Below are positions 15,375-25,244 of a stretch of 64,000 bases of DNA, piece after piece (position 1 is the stretch's first letter; each line of letters starts with the position of its first letter). This stretch comes from Glycomyces niveus. GTDB taxonomy: Bacteria > Actinomycetota > Actinomycetes > Mycobacteriales > Micromonosporaceae. The notes under the pieces were generated by a model. That model saw only the letters and a program-made list of their open reading frames with translations, did not search any database and was not told the origin of the DNA. Where the stretch lies: the NCBI RefSeq assembly GCF_017592475.1, contig NZ_JAGFNP010000011.1, forward strand, positions 93,455-157,454, given 5' to 3'. The position numbers and the translations under genes were made by a program.

Positions 15375-17726
15375 CTAAGGGCGGCGTGTGACAGCCCGGT
15401 CCTTGCGGCTGTTCGAACGTCGCGGGCGCCGCACCGCCGTGCGCACCCGGTCGGCGGCGCGGGCGGAGCGCCGCGCGAGGCGGGCGCTCTCTTCGGCCTG
15501 CTTCGCGCTGAGCTTCACGAGGAGCGACGCGGGCCAGAACCGGGCCTGGACGCGGCGGCCGCGCGCGGCCCGCTGGTCCAGTTCGGAGCGGAGGTCGTGC
15601 ACGGCGTCGGCGAGGCCGGTCGGGTCGGCGCCCCTGGGGGAGTAGCGGTGGCGGGCCATGGCCGAGCCGAGCGCGGTGGCGGCCTCGCGGGCGCCGGGGG
15701 CGGCCTGTGCGAGGACCCCGGCGGCCTGGCGGGGCGTGAGCGAGTCGCTGAGGCCCACGCCGTAGTCGAGGGCGAGGTCGAGCACTTCGTCCCAGGCGGT
15801 CTTGGCGCTGAGTCGGGCGGGGCCGAGCCGGGAGCGGCGCAGGAGTATGCGCCAGGTGGCCGGTGCGAACGGCAGGGCGGCGAGGAGCAGCAGGAGCAGC
15901 CACGCGGGGTTGAAGGCGGGGCCGCCGCCGGCGCCGTTGTCGGCGGCCTGGCCGGTGGGGCCGTCGGTGGGCGCTTCGGCGCCCGGGGACGGGTCGGCGG
16001 TATCGGTGCTGGGCGCTTCGCTGGGGTCGGTGCTCGGGTTCGCGCTCTCGCCGGGGTCGGGGGTCGCGTCGTCCTCGGGCGAGGGCTCGGTGGCCCACGG
16101 GAACGAGACCGCGCCGGGCACGCCTGAGGTCGGGGTCGGGTCGTAGGTGACCCAGCCGACGCCGTGGTAGTAGACCTCGACCCAGGCGTGGTAGTCGCGG
16201 CTGGTGAGGACCCATTCCTGGCCGTCGCGGGTTCCCCTGGACATGCCGATGATGACGCGGGCGGCGACGTCGGCTTCGCGGAGCATCCACGCCATGGCGG
16301 CGGCGTACTGCTGGCAGTAGCCCTGCCGGGTTTCGAGGAAGTCGAGGATGGCCTCGTCATTGCCCGCGTCGGCGGTCTCGAGGGTGTAGCGGAAGCCGTT
16401 GGCGACCGAGAGGAAGTCCTTGACGGCGATGACCTTCTCGTGGACGGTGGTCGCCTCGCCGAGCGCCTGGTCGACGATCCCGGTCAGCTCGGGCACGTCG
16501 GGGTGCTCGGTGTTGGCCGCCCACCGCTCGTCGTCGGGGTCCATGCCGTCGGCGGCGGCGAGCTCCTCGGCGTCGGGCGCGCTGTCGGTGTAGGTGAGGG
16601 TGTAGCTCTCGACGTCGCCCATGTCGCTGCTGTTGCCGACGATGACGTCGGTGGCGCTGTCGCGTTCCCAGTTCCCGTCGATCGCGAGCTCCACGGGGGT
16701 CCCGTAGACGGGCAGGACCGGGGCCTCCATCCGGAGGTTCTCGATCTCGGCGGTGAAGGTCTCGCCTTGGGCGTCGTCGAGCACGAGGGCTTCGCGGTCG
16801 TCGTAGTCGTTGGGCGCGAACCCGTCCGAGGTGAGCTCGTCGAGGACGTGCATGCGCAGGTAGCGGGGGTCGGGGTCGGTGGTCGAGACGCGGAGGACGT
16901 CGACCGGCTCAGGCTGGTTGAGCGAGCCGGAGAGCTGCGCCCAGGGGTTGACGTCGCCGAGGCCGGCGTCGCCGCCGCCCTGGTAGCCCTCGGCGATGCG
17001 GTCGATGAACCCGGAGGTGTTGGTGGGCACCACGGTCAGGGACAGGAGCGTGACGAGGATGAACCCGAGCGCCGACCAGCGGGCGGTGCGCGCCATCGGG
17101 GACGGGAACCGCTGCGACACGAGCTGCCCGGCGCCGGTGAAGCGGTGCCCGAACGCGGAGACGCGCCGCAGGTTGTCGTCGGCGAGGAGCCACAGGTAGG
17201 AGACGGCGGGGAGGATGAACCAGAACCAGGCGGTCGCGTCGGGCGCGACCGAGACCGGCACGAGGTACATGGTGAGGAGCGTGAGTCCGGCGAGCGCCGG
17301 GGTGCGCAGCCCGACCACGAACATGTCGTGGAGGATCGCGACGAGCCCGATCCCGAAGAGCGTCAGGAAGAGGATGCCGCCCTCGGCGGGGACCGGCGGG
17401 GCCTCCCTGACGATCCCGGCGACGCCTTCGCCCGCGAGCAGCCCGAAGTGCGAGAACGTGTCGGGCGTGGGGATGACGAACAGGATCGCGGTGCCGCCGC
17501 TGAATCCGGCGGTGAGGACGATGAGGAGCCCGGCGCACATGGCGAGGGTCTGGAGGCCCTGGCCGCGTCCGGCGGCGCGCGTGAGCGACGCGGCGGTGGC
17601 GATCACCGCGATGGTGAACAGCACCGGGACGATCCAGCCGACGCCTTCGAAGATGCCGATGAGCGGCGTCAGCGTCAGCGCGAGCGTCGCCGCCGCGACC
17701 ATGGTGGCGTGCCGCTGTCCGCTCAT
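15375..17726 (-). CDS. TgpA-like membrane transglutaminase
   Basis: A 783-aa protein with about six hydrophobic segments in the first 220 residues, an external middle region, a transglutaminase-like domain and a further membrane segment (AFNPAWLLLLLLAALPF) after a long Pro/Asp/Glu/Ser linker. The Cys-His-Asp triad is visible in RQGYCQQYAAAM, SRDYHAWVEVYY and WVTYDPTPT. The C-terminal 140 residues are a basic cytoplasmic DUF4129-like tail. It is the third gene of moxR-DUF58-transglutaminase; the ATG overlaps the DUF58 stop by 4 nt. This trio is widespread, and its proteins are thought to assemble or process envelope proteins; the substrate is not known. Confidence 0.9.
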   Translation of the reverse strand: MSGQRHATMVAAATLALTLTPLIGIFEGVGWIVPVLFTIAVIATAASLTRAAGRGQGLQTLAMCAGLLIVLTAGFSGGTAILFVIPTPDTFSHFGLLAGEGVAGIVREAPPVPAEGGILFLTLFGIGLVAILHDMFVVGLRTPALAGLTLLTMYLVPVSVAPDATAWFWFILPAVSYLWLLADDNLRRVSAFGHRFTGAGQLVSQRFPSPMARTARWSALGFILVTLLSLTVVPTNTSGFIDRIAEGYQGGGDAGLGDVNPWAQLSGSLNQPEPVDVLRVSTTDPDPRYLRMHVLDELTSDGFAPNDYDDREALVLDDAQGETFTAEIENLRMEAPVLPVYGTPVELAIDGNWERDSATDVIVGNSSDMGDVESYTLTYTDSAPDAEELAAADGMDPDDERWAANTEHPDVPELTGIVDQALGEATTVHEKVIAVKDFLSVANGFRYTLETADAGNDEAILDFLETRQGYCQQYAAAMAWMLREADVAARVIIGMSRGTRDGQEWVLTSRDYHAWVEVYYHGVGWVTYDPTPTSGVPGAVSFPWATEPSPEDDATPDPGESANPSTDPSEAPSTDTADPSPGAEAPTDGPTGQAADNGAGGGPAFNPAWLLLLLLAALPFAPATWRILLRRSRLGPARLSAKTAWDEVLDLALDYGVGLSDSLTPRQAAGVLAQAAPGAREAATALGSAMARHRYSPRGADPTGLADAVHDLRSELDQRAARGRRVQARFWPASLLVKLSAKQAEESARLARRSARAADRVRTAVRRPRRSNSRKDRAVTRRP

Positions 17727-18967
17727 GCGAGAGTCCTCCACGCGCCCAGGCGGGTCCACACCCGGCGCAGTTCGGTCCCGGCGATCACCGGGATGACCTG
17801 CCAGCCCGCGTTCGCGAGCGTGGCGACGGCCGCGGTGTGCTGCTCGGCGAACGCCCGCTCGCGCGGGTCGATGCGGCTCGACTGCGCCTTCGGGATCCAC
17901 CGCACCGGGTCGACGACCAGTGCCGTGCACGCGCCGCCGCGTTTGGCGAGCCGCGCCAGGGTCGCGGCGTCGTCGGGGTTCAGGTGGCCGAGAAACGCGA
18001 CGATGCCGGAGACGGAGCGGGGCCGCTGCGCCTTCTCGACCATGTGCCCGATCGGCGCCTCGGGCGCGGCGGCCACGGTCGCCAGGTACCGCATGGCCTG
18101 ACTGTAATCGCCTTGGCGGCATTCGAAGTCGTGATGCGCGGTGATGAGCCACGGGTCGATGCCGTCCCGCGAGAGCCGCACCGTGGCCGAAGCGGCCGCG
18201 TCGACCATCCACTCGAAGCTGGAGAGCTCCCCGCGGTGCGCGCCGCGGCGCACGTCGAGCAGGACCGCCGCGTTGTTCTCCCACGGCTGCTCCTCGCGGC
18301 GCACCATGAGCTGCCCGCGGTGGGCGCTGGCCTTCCAGTGGACGCGCCGCATGTCGTCGCCGCTGCGGTACTCGCGCACGGCGATGTCGTCGTTGCCGGT
18401 GATCGCGACCGCGTGCGCGGCGGACTCCCCGGAGGACATCCCGGCGCCGCCCGGCAGCAGAAGGCTGCGCAGCGGCTGGATGCGCGGGGTCACGATGAGC
18501 TCGGTCGTGAGCGGGAACTCCTGCACCGAGACGGCCAGGCCGAACGGGTCCGAGGTCCGCACCGTCAGCGGCCCCAGCTCGTACGCGCCGCGCGCGCCCG
18601 GCGTGATCGTGTAGTTCACGACGCTGCGCGCGCCCGGGGCGAGCCGCTCCAGCACCAGGCGCGGGCGGTTCCCGAGCCGGTAGGGGATGCGGTCCTCGAG
18701 CATGAGCGCCGGGGGCCGGCCCCGACCGGTGTTCTGGATGCCCAGGCGCACCTGCGTGGGCTGCCCGGCCTCGACCTGCGCCGGGTTGAGCACCCGGTTC
18801 GACTCGAGCGAGGGCCGCGTCCAGCGCAGCATCACGAGCCCGCCCAGCGGCGCGATGAGCGCGAGCACCGCCGCGCGCAGCAGGTCGCCCTCGCCCACCA
18901 CCAGTGCGACGAGTCCGACCACCACGCTCACCGCCAGCAGCGTCTTGCCGCGCCCGGTGAGCTCCAC
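17723..18967 (-). CDS. DUF58 protein (VWA-like) of the MoxR cluster
   Basis: The 414-aa product starts with two hydrophobic helices (about residues 8-45), followed by a beta-rich region and the DUF58 signature YRSGDDMRRVHWKASAHRGQ around residue 215. The C-terminal part has a von Willebrand A-like fold (VLLDVRRGAH). DUF58 proteins occur with MoxR ATPases, which are thought to remodel them. The GTG at 18967 has GGGGAGG 8 nt upstream and begins 2 nt after the moxR stop. The stop overlaps the transglutaminase ATG. No catalytic function can be assigned. Confidence 0.88.
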   Translation of the reverse strand: MELTGRGKTLLAVSVVVGLVALVVGEGDLLRAAVLALIAPLGGLVMLRWTRPSLESNRVLNPAQVEAGQPTQVRLGIQNTGRGRPPALMLEDRIPYRLGNRPRLVLERLAPGARSVVNYTITPGARGAYELGPLTVRTSDPFGLAVSVQEFPLTTELIVTPRIQPLRSLLLPGGAGMSSGESAAHAVAITGNDDIAVREYRSGDDMRRVHWKASAHRGQLMVRREEQPWENNAAVLLDVRRGAHRGELSSFEWMVDAAASATVRLSRDGIDPWLITAHHDFECRQGDYSQAMRYLATVAAAPEAPIGHMVEKAQRPRSVSGIVAFLGHLNPDDAATLARLAKRGGACTALVVDPVRWIPKAQSSRIDPRERAFAEQHTAAVATLANAGWQVIPVIAGTELRRVWTRLGAWRTLA

Positions 18968-18969
18968 GC

Positions 18970-19974
<1,005 letters not shown>

Positions 19975-20101
19975 TGGTCCTCCCGGGAAGGTCTGTGGGA
20001 TTGCGCGACCTGACACGCCGTTGCACGTTACGGTCGCCTGTCCGCCATCCTACTCGGACGCGCCCAGTGACCATGTCATGCGCCGCCGTAGGGGCCTCCG
20101 C

Positions 20102-20113
20102 TACACTGGGGGC
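20102..20113 (+). promoter_or_regulatory. -10 box of the leuS leader transcript
   Basis: TACACT at 20102-20107 followed by 6 nt (GGGGGC) and ATG puts the transcription start at or near the leader-peptide start codon. The G-run can also act as a Shine-Dalgarno sequence if transcription begins further upstream. No good -35 is visible. Confidence 0.45.
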
Positions 20114-20143
20114 ATGTCCCGGGCGATCGCGCTCCTTAGATAG
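20114..20143 (+). CDS. leuS leader peptide MSRAIALLR
   Basis: A nine-codon frame ends with two Leu codons (CTC CTT), one Arg codon (AGA, rare in this genome) and TAG. A -10 box or G-rich ribosome binding site stands directly before it. It is followed at once by a 10-bp hairpin and then a U-tailed terminator before leuS. A Leu-Leu peptide before the gene that charges tRNA-Leu is what ribosome-mediated attenuation would need. The peptide is too short to recognise by similarity and is inferred from its position. Confidence 0.55.
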   Translation: MSRAIALLR

Positions 20144-20168
20144 CCGTGCTGGAGAGAACCAGCACGGC
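20143..20168 (+). promoter_or_regulatory. leuS: Leader hairpin before leuS terminator
   Basis: A perfect 10-bp stem (GCCGTGCTGG with CCAGCACGGC) with loop AGAGAA starts at the last base of the leader stop codon, so a ribosome at the Leu codons would cover its 5' arm. I could not find an obvious antiterminator pairing between the freed 3' arm and the terminator, so the exact switch is unclear. Confidence 0.55.
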
Positions 20169-20169
20169 C

Positions 20170-20193
20170 ACCCCTGCATGCCAGGGGTTTTTT
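20170..20193 (+). terminator. leuS: Intrinsic terminator in the leuS leader
   Basis: A 7-bp stem (ACCCCTG with CAGGGGT) with a 5-nt loop is followed by six T residues. U-tailed intrinsic terminators are rare in such GC-rich genomes; none of the other hairpins I list in this window has one. It lies 68 nt upstream of the leuS ATG. Confidence 0.75.
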
Positions 20194-20261
20194 GCTGTCT
20201 AGGGTCTAACCCGGAAACCCGAGCCCGAACCCAGAGCCACCACCGGACCACAGGACGAGCC

Positions 20262-23075
20262 ATGACCGAACCCGCACACCGCTACGACGCCAAGCTGGCC
20301 AACGAGATCGAACCGCGCTGGCAGGAGCGCTGGGAGGCCGAGCAGACCTTCCGCGCCCCGAACCCGGCCGGGCCGCTGGCCGAGCCCGGCCATCCGCGCG
20401 CCGGGGCGCCCAAGAAGTTCGTCATGGACATGTTCCCGTACCCCTCGGGGGCGGGGCTGCACGTGGGCCATCCTCTGGGCTTCATCGCCACGGACGCGTA
20501 CTCGCGCTACCTGCGCATGGCCGGGTACAACGTGCTGCACCCGATGGGCTTCGACGCGTTCGGCCTGCCGACCGAGCAGTACGCGATCGCCACGGGCCGC
20601 CAGCCCGCCGAGATCACCGCCGAGAACATCGACCGGTACCGGCGCCAGCTGCGCCTGGTGGGCATGGGCTACGACAATCGCCGCGCGTTCGCCACGACCG
20701 ACCCGGACTACTTCAAGTGGACGCAGTGGATCTTCCTGCAGATCTTCAACTCCTGGTACGACACCGAGGCGGACAGGGCCCGGCCGATCGACGAGCTGAT
20801 CGCCGCGTTCGAGTCCGGTGAGCGGGCCACCCCCGACGGGCGCCCGTGGGCGGAGCTGGGCGCGGTCGAGCGCCGCCGCGTCATCGACGGCCACCGCCTG
20901 GCGTACGTCACCGAGGCCCCCGTGAACTGGTGCCCGGGCCTGGGGACGGTGCTGTCGAACGAGGAGGTCACCTCCGAGGGGCGCTCCGAGCGCGGCAACT
21001 TCCCGGTGTACACGCGCACCCTGAAGCAGTGGATGATGCGCATCACCGCGTACGCCGACCGACTGCTGTCCGACCTGGACGGCCTGGACTGGTCCGACTC
21101 GCTGAAGTCCATGCAGCGCAACTGGATCGGCAAGTCCACCGGCGCGTACGTCGACTTCGGGACCTACGCGGGCGACATCCGCGTGTTCACCACCCGCCCC
21201 GACACGCTGTTCGGCGCCACCTACATGGTCCTGGCCCCCGAGCACCCGCTGGTGGAGGCCCTGACCGCCGAGTCCTGGCCCGCCGGCGTCCCCGCCGCGT
21301 GGACGGGCGGCCACGACACCCCGGCCGCCGCCGTCGCCGCCTACCGGGCGTTCGCCGCCGCCAAGACCGACGTGGAGCGCCAGGCCGACGCCAAGGAGAA
21401 GACCGGCGTCTTCACCGGCGGCTACGCGACCAACCCGGTCAATGGCGAGACCGTCCCGGTCTTCATCGCCGACTACGTGCTGGCCGGCTACGGCACCGGC
21501 GCGATCATGGCCGTGCCCGCCCACGACGAGCGCGACTTCGCGTTCGCCAAGGCCTTCGACCTGCCGATCCGCCAGGTCATCTCCGGTGAGGCCCCCTGGG
21601 ACGGCGAGGGCGCCTACACCAGCGACGGCGTCGCGGTGAACTCCGGGATCCTGGACGGCCTGCGCGTCCTGGAGGCCAAGGAGCGCATCGTCGAGTGGCT
21701 GGCCGAGCACGGCCGCGGCGAGGGCGCGACCACGTTCCGCCTGCGCGACTGGCTGTTCAGCCGCCAGCGCTACTGGGGCGAGCCCTTCCCGATCGTGTAC
21801 GACGAGACCGGCCTGCCGGTCGCGCTGAGCGACGAGCACCTGCCGGTCGAGCTGCCGCACATGGACGACTTCTCGCCCAAGACCTTCGACCCCGAGGACG
21901 CCGACTCCGCGCCGGAGCCGCCGCTGGGCCGCGCCAAGGACTGGGTCGAGGTCGAGCTGGACCTGGGCGACGGCCCCAAGACCTACACGCGCGAGCTGAA
22001 CACCATGCCCAACTGGGCCGGCTCCTCCTGGTACGAGCTGCGCTACACCGACCCGAAGGCCGCCGAGAAGCTGGCCGACCCGGCCAACGAGTCGTACTGG
22101 ATGGGCCCGCAGGACGCCGAGGACGTGGGCGGCGTCGACCTGTACATCGGCGGCGTCGAGCACGCCGTCCTGCACCTGCTGTACGCCCGCTTCTGGCAGA
22201 AGGTCCTGTTCGACCTGGGCCACGTCTCCAGCCGCGAGCCGTTCCGCCGTCTGTTCAACCAGGGATACATCCAGGCCTACGCCTACACCGACGACCGCGG
22301 CGTCTACGTCCCGGCCGAAGAGGTGCGGGAGGAGGCCGAGGGCGTCTTCACCTACAACGGCCGGAAGGTGAACCGCGAGTACGGCAAGATGGGCAAGTCC
22401 CTGAAGAACGTCGTCACCCCGGACGAGGTCTGCGCCTCCTACGGCGCCGACACCTTCCGCGTCTACGAGATGTCGATGGGCCCCCTGGCCGACTCCAAGC
22501 CGTGGGAGACCCGCGCCATCGTCGGCTCGCAGCGGTTCCTGCAGCGCCTGTGGCGCAACATCGTCGACGAGGAGACCGGCGAGGTCACCGTCGCCGATGT
22601 CGCGCCCGCGCCGGAGACCCTGCGCGAGCTGCACAAGGCCATCGCCGGGGTCCGCGACGACTACGAGCACCTGCGCATGAACACCGCCGTCGCCAAGCTG
22701 ATCACGCTGAACAACCACGTGACCGGCCTGAACCCGGTGCCGCGCGAGGTCGCCGAGGCCCTGGTCGCCATGGTCGCGCCGATCGCCCCGCACATCGCCG
22801 AGGAGCTGTGGGAGCGCCTGGGCCACGAGGGCGGCATCGCCTATGTGGACTTCCCGGTCGCCGACGAGTCGCACCTGGTCGAGGACACCGTCACCTACCC
22901 GGTGCAGATCAACGGCAAGGTGCGCGGCCGCATCGAGGTCGCCGCGGGCGCCGACGAGGAGACGGTGAAGGCCGCCGCGCTGGCCGAGGAGAAGGTCGCC
23001 GCGAACCTGGCGGGCAAGGACGTCAAGAAGGTCATCGTGGTGGCCGGCAAGATGGTCTCGATCGTCGCCAAGTAG
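20262..23075 (+). CDS. leuS: Leucyl-tRNA synthetase
   Basis: A class I synthetase of 937 aa that charges tRNA-Leu in the cytoplasm. The signature HVGHPLG (HIGH motif) is at about 66-72 and the second signature reads GKMGKSLKN, the KMGKS form of KMSKS. Between them lies the CP1 editing domain with FTTRPDTLFGATYMVLAPEH and the conserved Asp in AVPAHDERDF. The C-terminal anticodon and tRNA-binding domains are complete. The ATG at 20262 is the first start after the leader. The frame continues upstream to 19974 but crosses the leader terminator. A terminator lies 12 nt after the stop. Confidence 0.98.
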   Translation: MTEPAHRYDAKLANEIEPRWQERWEAEQTFRAPNPAGPLAEPGHPRAGAPKKFVMDMFPYPSGAGLHVGHPLGFIATDAYSRYLRMAGYNVLHPMGFDAFGLPTEQYAIATGRQPAEITAENIDRYRRQLRLVGMGYDNRRAFATTDPDYFKWTQWIFLQIFNSWYDTEADRARPIDELIAAFESGERATPDGRPWAELGAVERRRVIDGHRLAYVTEAPVNWCPGLGTVLSNEEVTSEGRSERGNFPVYTRTLKQWMMRITAYADRLLSDLDGLDWSDSLKSMQRNWIGKSTGAYVDFGTYAGDIRVFTTRPDTLFGATYMVLAPEHPLVEALTAESWPAGVPAAWTGGHDTPAAAVAAYRAFAAAKTDVERQADAKEKTGVFTGGYATNPVNGETVPVFIADYVLAGYGTGAIMAVPAHDERDFAFAKAFDLPIRQVISGEAPWDGEGAYTSDGVAVNSGILDGLRVLEAKERIVEWLAEHGRGEGATTFRLRDWLFSRQRYWGEPFPIVYDETGLPVALSDEHLPVELPHMDDFSPKTFDPEDADSAPEPPLGRAKDWVEVELDLGDGPKTYTRELNTMPNWAGSSWYELRYTDPKAAEKLADPANESYWMGPQDAEDVGGVDLYIGGVEHAVLHLLYARFWQKVLFDLGHVSSREPFRRLFNQGYIQAYAYTDDRGVYVPAEEVREEAEGVFTYNGRKVNREYGKMGKSLKNVVTPDEVCASYGADTFRVYEMSMGPLADSKPWETRAIVGSQRFLQRLWRNIVDEETGEVTVADVAPAPETLRELHKAIAGVRDDYEHLRMNTAVAKLITLNNHVTGLNPVPREVAEALVAMVAPIAPHIAEELWERLGHEGGIAYVDFPVADESHLVEDTVTYPVQINGKVRGRIEVAAGADEETVKAAALAEEKVAANLAGKDVKKVIVVAGKMVSIVAK

Positions 23076-23087
23076 TCCACTGCGCTG

Positions 23088-23114
23088 AGGGCGGGTCCGG
23101 TCCGGACCCGCCCT
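23088..23114 (+). terminator. Terminator after leuS
   Basis: Inverted repeat 23088-23100 with 23102-23114, 13 bp, centred on TCCGGTCCGGA; it folds to a 9-10 bp stem with a small loop. Confidence 0.8.
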
Positions 23115-23160
23115 TCGTCGTGCCTCGGGCCGGACCGTGCCGCGGCATCGAACGGTGGTA

Positions 23161-23189
23161 TTGACCGCTGTCTATGCATTCGCTAGGCT
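23161..23189 (+). promoter_or_regulatory. Promoter of the secreted xylanase gene
   Basis: TTGACC (23161-23166), a 17-nt spacer and TAGGCT (23184-23189) fit a sigma-A type promoter. The start of transcription would fall near 23196, about 90 nt before the GTG. Confidence 0.6.
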
Positions 23190-23203
23190 GTCACTCACCT
23201 CAT

Positions 23204-23217
23204 TGGGAGCGCTCCGC
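23204..23217 (+). promoter_or_regulatory. CebR-like operator
   Basis: The 14-mer TGGGAGCGCTCCGC matches the actinobacterial CebR consensus TGGGAGCGCTCCCA at 12 of 14 positions. It lies just after the expected transcription start of the xylanase gene, where a LacI-family repressor would block transcription. CebR itself is not in this window. Confidence 0.65.
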
Positions 23218-23287
23218 TCCGGTGAGGTCCCCATCTTTCGAACAGCCTCGTTCCCTCACGGCGCGGCACCACCTTGAGGAGTTTCAC

Positions 23288-24706
23288 GTGCTGCACAACC
23301 GGCAACGCCGTCGCGCCCTGATCGCGGGGGCCGTCACCCTCGCGACCGCGGCGCTCGGCATAGGGCTCTCGACGCAGTTCGCGGGCGCCCAGGCGACTAC
23401 CCTGCGCGCCGCGGCGGACGCCATCGGCAAGGACATCGGCGTCGCAGTGGACGTCAACAAGCTTCAGAGCAACACGCAGTACCGCAACACCATCGCCACC
23501 GAGTTCAACTCCCTCACCGCCGAGAACGCGATGAAGTGGGACGCGACCGAACCACAGGACGGCAACTACACCTTCTCCCAGGCCGACACCCTCGTGAACT
23601 TCGCGGAGGACAACGGCCAGTCCGTCCACGGGCACACCTTCGTGTGGCACGCCCAGACCCCCAACTGGGTGCAGGGCCTCAACGCCACGGCCATGCGCTC
23701 GGCCATGGTCGACCACATCAACACCGTGGCCAACCGCTACGAGGGCCGGGTCGACTCCTGGGACGTCGTGAACGAGGTCGTCAGCGACAACAACGGCGCC
23801 ATGCGCGACTCGTTCTGGCTGCGCGCCATGGGCGAGGGGTACATCACCACCGCGTTCCAGACCGCCCGCGCGGCCGACCCGAACGCCGACCTCTACATCA
23901 ACGACTACTCGATCGAGGGCGACAACGCCAAGTCCGACACGATCTACCGGCTCGCGCAGGGCCTGAAGTCGCAGAACATCCTCGACGGCGTCGGCTTCCA
24001 GTCCCACCTCATCCTCGGCCAGGTGCCCTCCACGATGGAGGCGAACCTGCAGCGGTTCGTGGACCTGGGCCTGAAGGTGCGCATCACCGAGCTGGACATC
24101 CGGCTCAACACGCCGGCCGACGCGAACGAACTCGCGCAGCAGGCCGAGGACTACCGGCGCGTTACCGAGATCTGCGCCGAACTCGCCGACTGCTCCGGCA
24201 TCACCGTCTGGGGCCTGCGCGACAACGACTCGTGGGTGCCCGGCACCTTCCCCGGCACCGGTGCGGCGCTGCTGTTCAACGACGACTTCTCCAAGAAGCC
24301 CGCCTACACCTCGACGCTGAACGCCCTCGGCGGCGGCGGCACCGGCGAGCCCACCACCACTCCTGCCACCACCGACCCCGCGACCAGCACGCCCCCGCCC
24401 GGCGACGGCTGCACCGCGACGCTCTCGGTCCAGAGCCCCTGGAACACCGGCGCCACCTACAGCGCCACCGTGAAGGCCAACCAGGCGCTCACCGGCTGGC
24501 GGGTCACCTGGACCTGGCCGGGATCGGAGCGGATCTCCAACGCCTGGAGCGTGACCGGCACCTTGACCGGGGCGACCGTGACCGGCGCCAACGCCGCTTA
24601 CAACGGCACACTCGCCGCGGGCCAGTCGACCACGTTCGGCTTCAACATCACCAAGAACGACGGCTCGACCGCCTCGGTCCCGACCGTCACCTGCACACCC
24701 GCCTAG
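23288..24706 (+). CDS. Secreted GH10 endo-xylanase with CBM2
   Basis: The 472-aa product has a signal peptide (basic start, hydrophobic core 10-28, cleavage near FAGAQA at 31-36), a GH10 catalytic domain (about 37-348), a Gly/Thr/Pro linker and a C-terminal family 2 carbohydrate-binding module starting at Cys375. Acid/base Glu163 is in SWDVVNEVV and nucleophile Glu268 in ITELD. The CBM2 has the paired Cys near both ends and exposed Trp residues (GWRVTWTW, NAWSV). It would degrade xylan outside the cell while the CBM holds it to cellulose or xylan. The GTG at 23288 has GAGGAG 6 nt upstream; an in-frame ATG at 23174 overlaps the promoter. Confidence 0.95.
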   Translation: MLHNRQRRRALIAGAVTLATAALGIGLSTQFAGAQATTLRAAADAIGKDIGVAVDVNKLQSNTQYRNTIATEFNSLTAENAMKWDATEPQDGNYTFSQADTLVNFAEDNGQSVHGHTFVWHAQTPNWVQGLNATAMRSAMVDHINTVANRYEGRVDSWDVVNEVVSDNNGAMRDSFWLRAMGEGYITTAFQTARAADPNADLYINDYSIEGDNAKSDTIYRLAQGLKSQNILDGVGFQSHLILGQVPSTMEANLQRFVDLGLKVRITELDIRLNTPADANELAQQAEDYRRVTEICAELADCSGITVWGLRDNDSWVPGTFPGTGAALLFNDDFSKKPAYTSTLNALGGGGTGEPTTTPATTDPATSTPPPGDGCTATLSVQSPWNTGATYSATVKANQALTGWRVTWTWPGSERISNAWSVTGTLTGATVTGANAAYNGTLAAGQSTTFGFNITKNDGSTASVPTVTCTPA

Positions 24707-24723
24707 ACCCGTCTCTTCGCACA

Positions 24724-24762
24724 GGTGAGGGCCGGGACGCCGCAAGCGTCCCGGCCCTCACC
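24724..24762. terminator. Long terminator between xylanase and dps
   Basis: A perfect 17-bp stem (24724-24740 with 24746-24762) with loop CGCAA sits between two convergent genes and can serve both. Confidence 0.9.
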
Positions 24763-24773
24763 GCTGCCCGCCT

Positions 24774-25244
24774 TCAGGCCAGCTCGGCCTGGAACATCCA
24801 GCTCTGCTTCTCGAGCTCGGCGGTGATGCCGATGAGCAGGTCCTGCGTGACCGGGTCGGCCGACTCGGTGACCTCGATGCGCTCGCGCATGTTCGCGATG
24901 ATCGCCGTGTAGGCCTCGATGAACAGCGAGACGACCTCCGTGTCGCTGATCTGCCCGTCGTGGATCTTGGGGACCGAGGAGGTCTCGGCGACCGTGCCCG
25001 CCCGACCGTCCGCGCTCACCCCGATCGCGATGGCCCGCTCGGCGACGAGGTCGGTGGCGTTGCGCGCCGACACGACGATCTCGTCGAGCTGGAGGTGGAG
25101 GGAGCGGAAGTTCTTGCCGTAGACGTTCCAGTGCGCCTGCTTGCCGACCAGGGACAGGTCGATGAGGTCGACGAGCGCGCCCTGCAGGGCCTTCGCGGTC
25201 GTGTCGCGGTTCTCGTCGGAAAGGCTGGAGCGGACGGTGGACAT
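24774..25244 (-). CDS. dps: Dps-family ferritin-like DNA-protection protein
   Basis: A 156-aa four-helix-bundle protein that forms a dodecamer, oxidises and stores iron and may shield DNA. The ferroxidase motif is visible in GKQAHWNVYGKNFRSLHLQLDEI (His, Asp and Glu placed at the dimer interface) and continues with ATDLVAERAIAIG. The C-terminus ends in EKQSWMFQAELA, a common Dps ending. The ATG at 25244 has GAGG 9 nt upstream; an in-frame ATG at 25259 has none. It is monocistronic, convergent with the xylanase gene and divergent from GH31. The N-terminal tail is short, so DNA binding through a basic tail is not evident. Confidence 0.92.
   Translation of the reverse strand: MSTVRSSLSDENRDTTAKALQGALVDLIDLSLVGKQAHWNVYGKNFRSLHLQLDEIVVSARNATDLVAERAIAIGVSADGRAGTVAETSSVPKIHDGQISDTEVVSLFIEAYTAIIANMRERIEVTESADPVTQDLLIGITAELEKQSWMFQAELA

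Noticed and set aside
20102..20261. T-box riboswitch before leuS
   Set aside because: No AGGGTGG-type T-box sequence or specifier loop; a short Leu peptide frame plus terminator explains the leader better.
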